Assembly (NCBI RefSeq): GCF_003946675.1
Contig: NZ_RHOT01000010.1
Span: forward strand, 1-64,000
Source: Lapidilactobacillus gannanensis
GTDB lineage: Bacteria > Bacillota > Bacilli > Lactobacillales > Lactobacillaceae
Direction: 5' to 3'
DNA: 64,000 bases
Both the position numbers and the translations under genes were made by a program. A model generated the notes under the pieces. That model was not told where the DNA came from and made no database searches. It saw only the letters and a program-made list of their open reading frames with translations. Each line of letters starts with the position of its first letter. The stretch's first letter is position 1. Positions 60,299-64,000 of this stretch are shown piece by piece.

Positions 60299-62353
60299 TC
60301 ATTTGCGGATGTGCAAAGTTTGGGCATTGATGGCCACCACGATCGTACTCAATCCCATCAATACCGCACCCAATGCCGGACTTAACACAAATCCTACGGG
60401 AGCCAGGATACCACTCGCTAAGGGGATCGCGAAAATATTGTAACCTGCGCCAAACCACAAATTTTGTACCATTTTACGGCTAGTATTATGAGCTAGCTCT
60501 AAGAAATTCAGAATGTCAGACGGCTCACTGCGAACTAGCACGATATCCGCAGAATCAAGCGCAACATCCGTTCCGGCACCAATGGCGATCCCGATATCTG
60601 CCCGAGCCAAGCTGGGAGCGTCGTTGACCCCGTCACCGACCATTGCCACCGTATGCTTGCCCGCTTGATATTGGCGCACGATGCCTTCCTTGTCGGCCGG
60701 TTTGAGTTCAGCGTGAACATCGACTTCCGCAATACCCAGTTGCTTAGCTACCACCAGAGCAACTTGTTTATTGTCGCCAGTCAACATTACCGGGGTAATA
60801 TGACGTGCTTTTAGTCCGTCAATCAACTTCTTCGATTCAGGTTTAATTTGATCGCCTTGTGCGACAAAGCCAACCGCCTGTTGATCTGCTAGCAAAAAGC
60901 TAACGGTATTGCCTTTCGTCGCCCATTCATGGACAACATCGTGATCATAACTGATTCCTTGGTCAATGAGATACCGCTCATTGGCGATCATTAATGCTCG
61001 CCCGCCTACCGAGCCGGACAACCCGGTACCAGCGATGTTGATCACATCGTTGGCCTTTGGGACGTCTACGTTTTCATGTTTGGCAGCATTAAGGATTCCT
61101 ACCGACAAGGGATGGCTAGAGTTTTGCTCAAGCGCCGCGAAATTCGCTAACACGTCACGGCTTGAAAAACTGTCATCCCATGAATCAAACGCGGCTACGG
61201 CAAAGTTTCCTGCGGTCAAAGTACCAGTTTTGTCCATCAGAACCATATCGAGGTGATCAGCATCTTCCAATGCTTGGCGCTTGCGCGTCAATAAACCGTT
61301 CTTCGCACCGATCGAGGTCGAACGCGCAACTACCAGTGGAATTGCTAAGCCCAATGCATGCGGACATGCGATAACCAAAATCGTGACCATCCGCTCCAAA
61401 GCAAAATTAAATTCTCCAGTCAACGCCCACCACACGATAAACGTGATCAGCGCCACGGAAACGGCAATGTAGACCAACCAACCTGCAACTTTATCAGCAA
61501 TGCCTTCGGCGCTGGATTGTTCACGTTGAGCATCACTCACCAGTTGCATCACTTGCGCCAGATACCCTGAATCCCCGGTACCGGTAACTTTCACTTGTAA
61601 CGTCCCGGCACCGTTGGTTGAGCCACCGATGACCTTGTCCTTCACAGTTTTAGTGATGGCCCGTGCTTCACCAGTCACCAAGCTTTCGTTCACTGACGTG
61701 TTGCCTGCTGTGATCACACCGTCAGCTGGAATTTTGGCGCCAGCTTTAACCAACACAACGTCATTGACCTTAACTGCTTTTAGCGGCACCGTGCGTTGTG
61801 TGCCGTCTGTATCGATCACCGTTGCTTCACCTGGTAACAACGCCGCCATCTTCTGGAGCGCATTACCAGCAGCCATCACAGCATTCATTTCAATCCAATG
61901 ACCCAACAACATAATATCGATCAATGTGGCTAACTCCCAGAAGAAGTCCATCACATTGCCGTTTGGCGCGATGAAATGATTCATCACAAATGAATAGATA
62001 CTGTAAAAATATGAAACAGAGATCCCGATCGCAATCAGAGTCATCATTTCCGGTTTCTTGGCCTTGATTTCCGCCACAGCACCAGTGATAAAAGGTGCCC
62101 CACCGTAGAAATATAAGAATGAGGCTAAGATCAAAGCCACCCATTCTGATCCTGGAAATGAGAATGTCGGCAACCAAGCAACTTTTAACATAGGTGACAG
62201 TATAATGACCGGAATAGATGCGACTAGAGAAATCCAGAACTTCAACTTCAAATTTCCCATGTGCATCATCTGACCACCGTGTTGCATCATGGTGTTATCC
62301 ATCTGCATGTCTTTCATCTCATGATGATCGTGGTGCATATCCATGTTATTCAT
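60299..62353 (-). CDS. copB: CopB-type copper-transporting P-type ATPase
   Basis: A 684-residue P1B ATPase. A His/Met-rich N-terminus (MNNMDMHHDHHEMKDMQMDN) replaces HMA domains. CPHALGLAIP in the sixth helix is the CPH motif of CopB-type copper/silver exporters. DKTGTLTAGN carries the phosphorylated Asp, with TGDNKQ and GDGVNDAP following. Eight helices in all. It exports copper. It is transcribed from the cop-box promoter just upstream. Confidence 0.95.
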   Translation of the reverse strand: MNNMDMHHDHHEMKDMQMDNTMMQHGGQMMHMGNLKLKFWISLVASIPVIILSPMLKVAWLPTFSFPGSEWVALILASFLYFYGGAPFITGAVAEIKAKKPEMMTLIAIGISVSYFYSIYSFVMNHFIAPNGNVMDFFWELATLIDIMLLGHWIEMNAVMAAGNALQKMAALLPGEATVIDTDGTQRTVPLKAVKVNDVVLVKAGAKIPADGVITAGNTSVNESLVTGEARAITKTVKDKVIGGSTNGAGTLQVKVTGTGDSGYLAQVMQLVSDAQREQSSAEGIADKVAGWLVYIAVSVALITFIVWWALTGEFNFALERMVTILVIACPHALGLAIPLVVARSTSIGAKNGLLTRKRQALEDADHLDMVLMDKTGTLTAGNFAVAAFDSWDDSFSSRDVLANFAALEQNSSHPLSVGILNAAKHENVDVPKANDVINIAGTGLSGSVGGRALMIANERYLIDQGISYDHDVVHEWATKGNTVSFLLADQQAVGFVAQGDQIKPESKKLIDGLKARHITPVMLTGDNKQVALVVAKQLGIAEVDVHAELKPADKEGIVRQYQAGKHTVAMVGDGVNDAPSLARADIGIAIGAGTDVALDSADIVLVRSEPSDILNFLELAHNTSRKMVQNLWFGAGYNIFAIPLASGILAPVGFVLSPALGAVLMGLSTIVVAINAQTLHIRK

Positions 62354-62441
62354 TGCAATTCCTCCATATTCTCCCTAACACCATGAATAGCTTAACTGGC
62401 ACACATGTAGATATTATGATGTTAGTGGAATAGCCACAACG

Positions 62442-62493
62442 TTTACAACTGTAAATACAAGCGTATTATAATGCTTCCATTTACAGTTGTCAA
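62442..62493 (-). promoter_or_regulatory. Promoter with two cop boxes upstream of copB
   Basis: On the minus strand TTGACA (62493-62488) and TATAAT (62470-62465) are 17 bp apart, a consensus sigma-A promoter. TACAACTGTA (62444-62453) and TACAGTTGTC (62482-62491) match the TACAnnTGTA cop box of CopY-type repressors, one beyond the -10 and one over the -35. No CopY gene is near. Confidence 0.88.
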
Positions 62494-62498
62494 CAGTC

Positions 62499-63443
62499 CT
62501 ACTGTTGAAATTCGCATAACCATTTGATCAACACTTGCTGGGTGACCACATAACGCCCTGTCGAGACTTCAATAAAGACTCGCGAATGTTGATCTAAACT
62601 GGTAATCACCTCATTGATTGAGGCATTACCGTTCAGCGTTTCTCCCAACACTTCATGCGTCGGTAGGGCAAACTTGATCAATTCACTTGAGCGGATATCT
62701 CCAAATCCCCGCTGTTGCTGATTGGCAAACAGTGACGCCACAAATTGATTGGCTGGATGCTGACGGAGCACTTTCGGCGCATCGACTTGAAGCAAGCATC
62801 CTGCGCGCATCACACCGATACGATCCCCCAGCCGTAGGGCTTCTTGCATATCATGAGTCACAAAAATCACGGTAGAGTCGAGTTCTTCATGCAACCTCAA
62901 CAATAATGTTTGCAGTTCCTGGCGCACAATAGGATCCAGCGCCGAGAACGGTTCATCCATTAAAATTAGCTTTGGATCTGCAATCAACGCCCGCACAATG
63001 CCGACCCTTTGCTGCTCACCGCCCGATAATTCATGGGGGTAGCGTCCTGCATAAGTACTGAGTGGTAAGGACACGGCGTCCATCAAGGTACTAGCCCGCT
63101 CGTGAATTTTGGTAGCCGCCCAATGTTTTAGTTCCGGGATCAGCGCGATATTTTGATATACCGTCATTGTGGGAAATAACGTCCCTTGTTGGAATATATA
63201 CCCGATGCTACGATGCAGTTCAGTCACAGGAAAACTTTCGATTGGTTTTCCGTCCAAGCGGATTTGACCCGCACTGGGTTCGATTAGACGATCGATCATT
63301 CTTAATATTGTGGTCTTTCCCGACCCGGATTCACCCACCAATACAAACAATTCACCCGCACGCACCGATAAATCCAGCTGTGACACCACATCTTTACCAG
63401 CCATTTGCTTTGTGACACCACAAATTTTTAATGTACCTGTCAT
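62499..63443 (-). CDS. OpuC-like ABC transporter ATP-binding protein
   Basis: A 314-residue ATPase with Walker A GESGSGKTT (about 37-45), signature LSGGEQQR and Walker B LILMDEPFSALD. The C-terminal extension resembles a CBS-like tail of osmoprotectant (QAT-family) importers. It is coupled to the permease/binding gene (63443). It would import glycine betaine, choline or carnitine. Confidence 0.9.
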   Translation of the reverse strand: MTGTLKICGVTKQMAGKDVVSQLDLSVRAGELFVLVGESGSGKTTILRMIDRLIEPSAGQIRLDGKPIESFPVTELHRSIGYIFQQGTLFPTMTVYQNIALIPELKHWAATKIHERASTLMDAVSLPLSTYAGRYPHELSGGEQQRVGIVRALIADPKLILMDEPFSALDPIVRQELQTLLLRLHEELDSTVIFVTHDMQEALRLGDRIGVMRAGCLLQVDAPKVLRQHPANQFVASLFANQQQRGFGDIRSSELIKFALPTHEVLGETLNGNASINEVITSLDQHSRVFIEVSTGRYVVTQQVLIKWLCEFQQ

Positions 63444-64000
63444 TATTTACTCCCATTCGTCAATAAGTGATGCTGTATCAAGAATTGCTTTGCCACACTA
63501 GCAGCGCTTTTTTTCTGAACATTGACGGCATAGTTCATCGCTTGCATTTGAGTTTCCGTGATCTTTCCAGCAAGTTCGTTCAAGATTTTAACGATCTGTG
63601 GATGACTTTGGGCAAAATCTGTTCGCATTAGCGGTGCCCCACGATATTCTGGAAATAAATGACGATCGTCTTTCAAAGCAATCAGATGATACTGTGCCAG
63701 TTGTGAATCAGTCGAGTACCCATCAGTTACATTAATATCGCCTTTATTCAAAGCCAGATAACGTAATGACGGATCCATTGAGCTGATCGCTAAATTCAAT
63801 CCATAAACTTGTTTCAGCCCTACATTCCCATCTCGACGGTCAATAAATTCAAGATCAAATCCCGCTTTGAGATTCGATTGAACGCGACGAAGATCTGAAA
63901 TCGTTTGAACATGATTTTCCTCGGCAAATTTCTTTGTCACGACCACCGCATAAGTATTGTTGTAAGCCAAAGGTTTGAGTAACGTGAGATGATCTTGGCG
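63443..64000 (-). CDS. OpuC-like substrate-binding/permease protein, cut by window edge
   Basis: The visible part (about 185 residues) is the C-terminal OpuAC-type ligand-binding domain: TDGYSTDSQLAQY and LVALKDDRHLFPEYRGAPLM patterns, and KFLIQHHLL end. The frame stays open upstream to the last base, so the start lies outside the window. In QAT transporters this domain is fused to a permease. It is coupled to the ATPase gene by a 1-bp overlap. Confidence 0.85.
   Translation of the reverse strand, partial: RQDHLTLLKPLAYNNTYAVVVTKKFAEENHVQTISDLRRVQSNLKAGFDLEFIDRRDGNVGLKQVYGLNLAISSMDPSLRYLALNKGDINVTDGYSTDSQLAQYHLIALKDDRHLFPEYRGAPLMRTDFAQSHPQIVKILNELAGKITETQMQAMNYAVNVQKKSAASVAKQFLIQHHLLTNGSK

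Larger units (their letters stand above)
33809..64000. mobile_element. Tn916/ICEBs1-type integrative conjugative element, left end and most of its body
   Basis: It runs from the rpsI-tail attachment site to beyond the right edge. It carries an adhesin, DUF961 pair, TcpA, oriT, MobT, TcpD, ArdA, TcpE, TcpF, TcpH, TcpG, TcpC, an AbiE system and a likely copper/cell-envelope cargo. Base composition rises clearly at the left boundary. Integrase and excision genes are not visible. Whether 54.4-64 kb belongs to the same element is an inference from the lack of a right attachment site. Confidence 0.75.

Overview
The window looks like a low-GC lactic acid bacterium of the family Lactobacillaceae. The host genes (PTS EIIC, RF3, GMP reductase, LPxTG and MucBP-like surface protein, exosortase G locus) fit the Loigolactobacillus/Lactiplantibacillus part of the family, but genus and species cannot be fixed from sequence alone. 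Two compositional worlds meet near 33.8 kb. Positions 1-33.8 kb are AT-rich chromosome. From about 34 kb onward the DNA is visibly richer in G+C and carries a conjugative element.

Chromosomal part (1-33.8 kb). It opens with a GntR/DUF7916-like/PTS EIIC operon, a tRNA-Arg(CCU) followed by what looks like a phage or integrase scar, then prfC, a CBS-domain membrane protein, an AI-2E family transporter, guaC, panE, a TmrB-like P-loop protein, flavodoxin and GtrA. Four copies of a roughly 130-bp intergenic repeat with a variable but always base-paired hairpin are scattered through 3.8-15.5 kb. Positions 17.8-23.3 kb hold what appears to be a complete exosortase G (XrtG) locus: a polytopic membrane protein, a pterin-synthase-like protein, a glycosyltransferase, the exosortase and a Firmicu-CTERM type substrate. 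From 25.1 to 30.4 kb there are four broken genes: an LPxTG surface protein, a small unknown, an epimerase and an NmrA-type reductase. They look like recent decay. A Dus-type tRNA-dihydrouridine synthase, a rhomboid-like protein and arsC follow.

Integrative conjugative element (33.8 kb to beyond the right edge). A 51-bp copy of the 3' end of rpsI, followed by a rho-independent terminator, marks a probable attachment site at 33,809-33,859. Next come a 1269-residue thioester/Cna-B LPxTG adhesin and a SpoVG-like protein. The Tn916/ICEBs1/pCW3-like transfer module follows in nearly canonical order: two DUF961 proteins, TcpA coupling protein, oriT, MobT relaxase, TcpD, ArdA, TcpE, VirB4-like TcpF, VirB6-like TcpH, lysozyme/NlpC TcpG and TcpC. 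Interleaved are an AbiE toxin-antitoxin pair with a 15-bp palindromic operator, a DNA methyltransferase, and five small acidic proteins that appear to be paralogues of one undescribed family.

Probable cargo (54.4-64 kb, all on the minus strand). It contains a secreted SH3b/NlpC hydrolase, LemA plus a membrane partner, a degenerate HMA-domain protein, lgt, an OmpR-type two-component pair, three tiny membrane peptides (two His/Met-rich) absent from normal gene calls, a CopB-type copper ATPase under a sigma-A promoter bracketed by cop boxes, and an OpuC-like ABC transporter cut by the window edge. No integrase and no intact rpsI are visible, so the right end of the element should lie beyond 64 kb.
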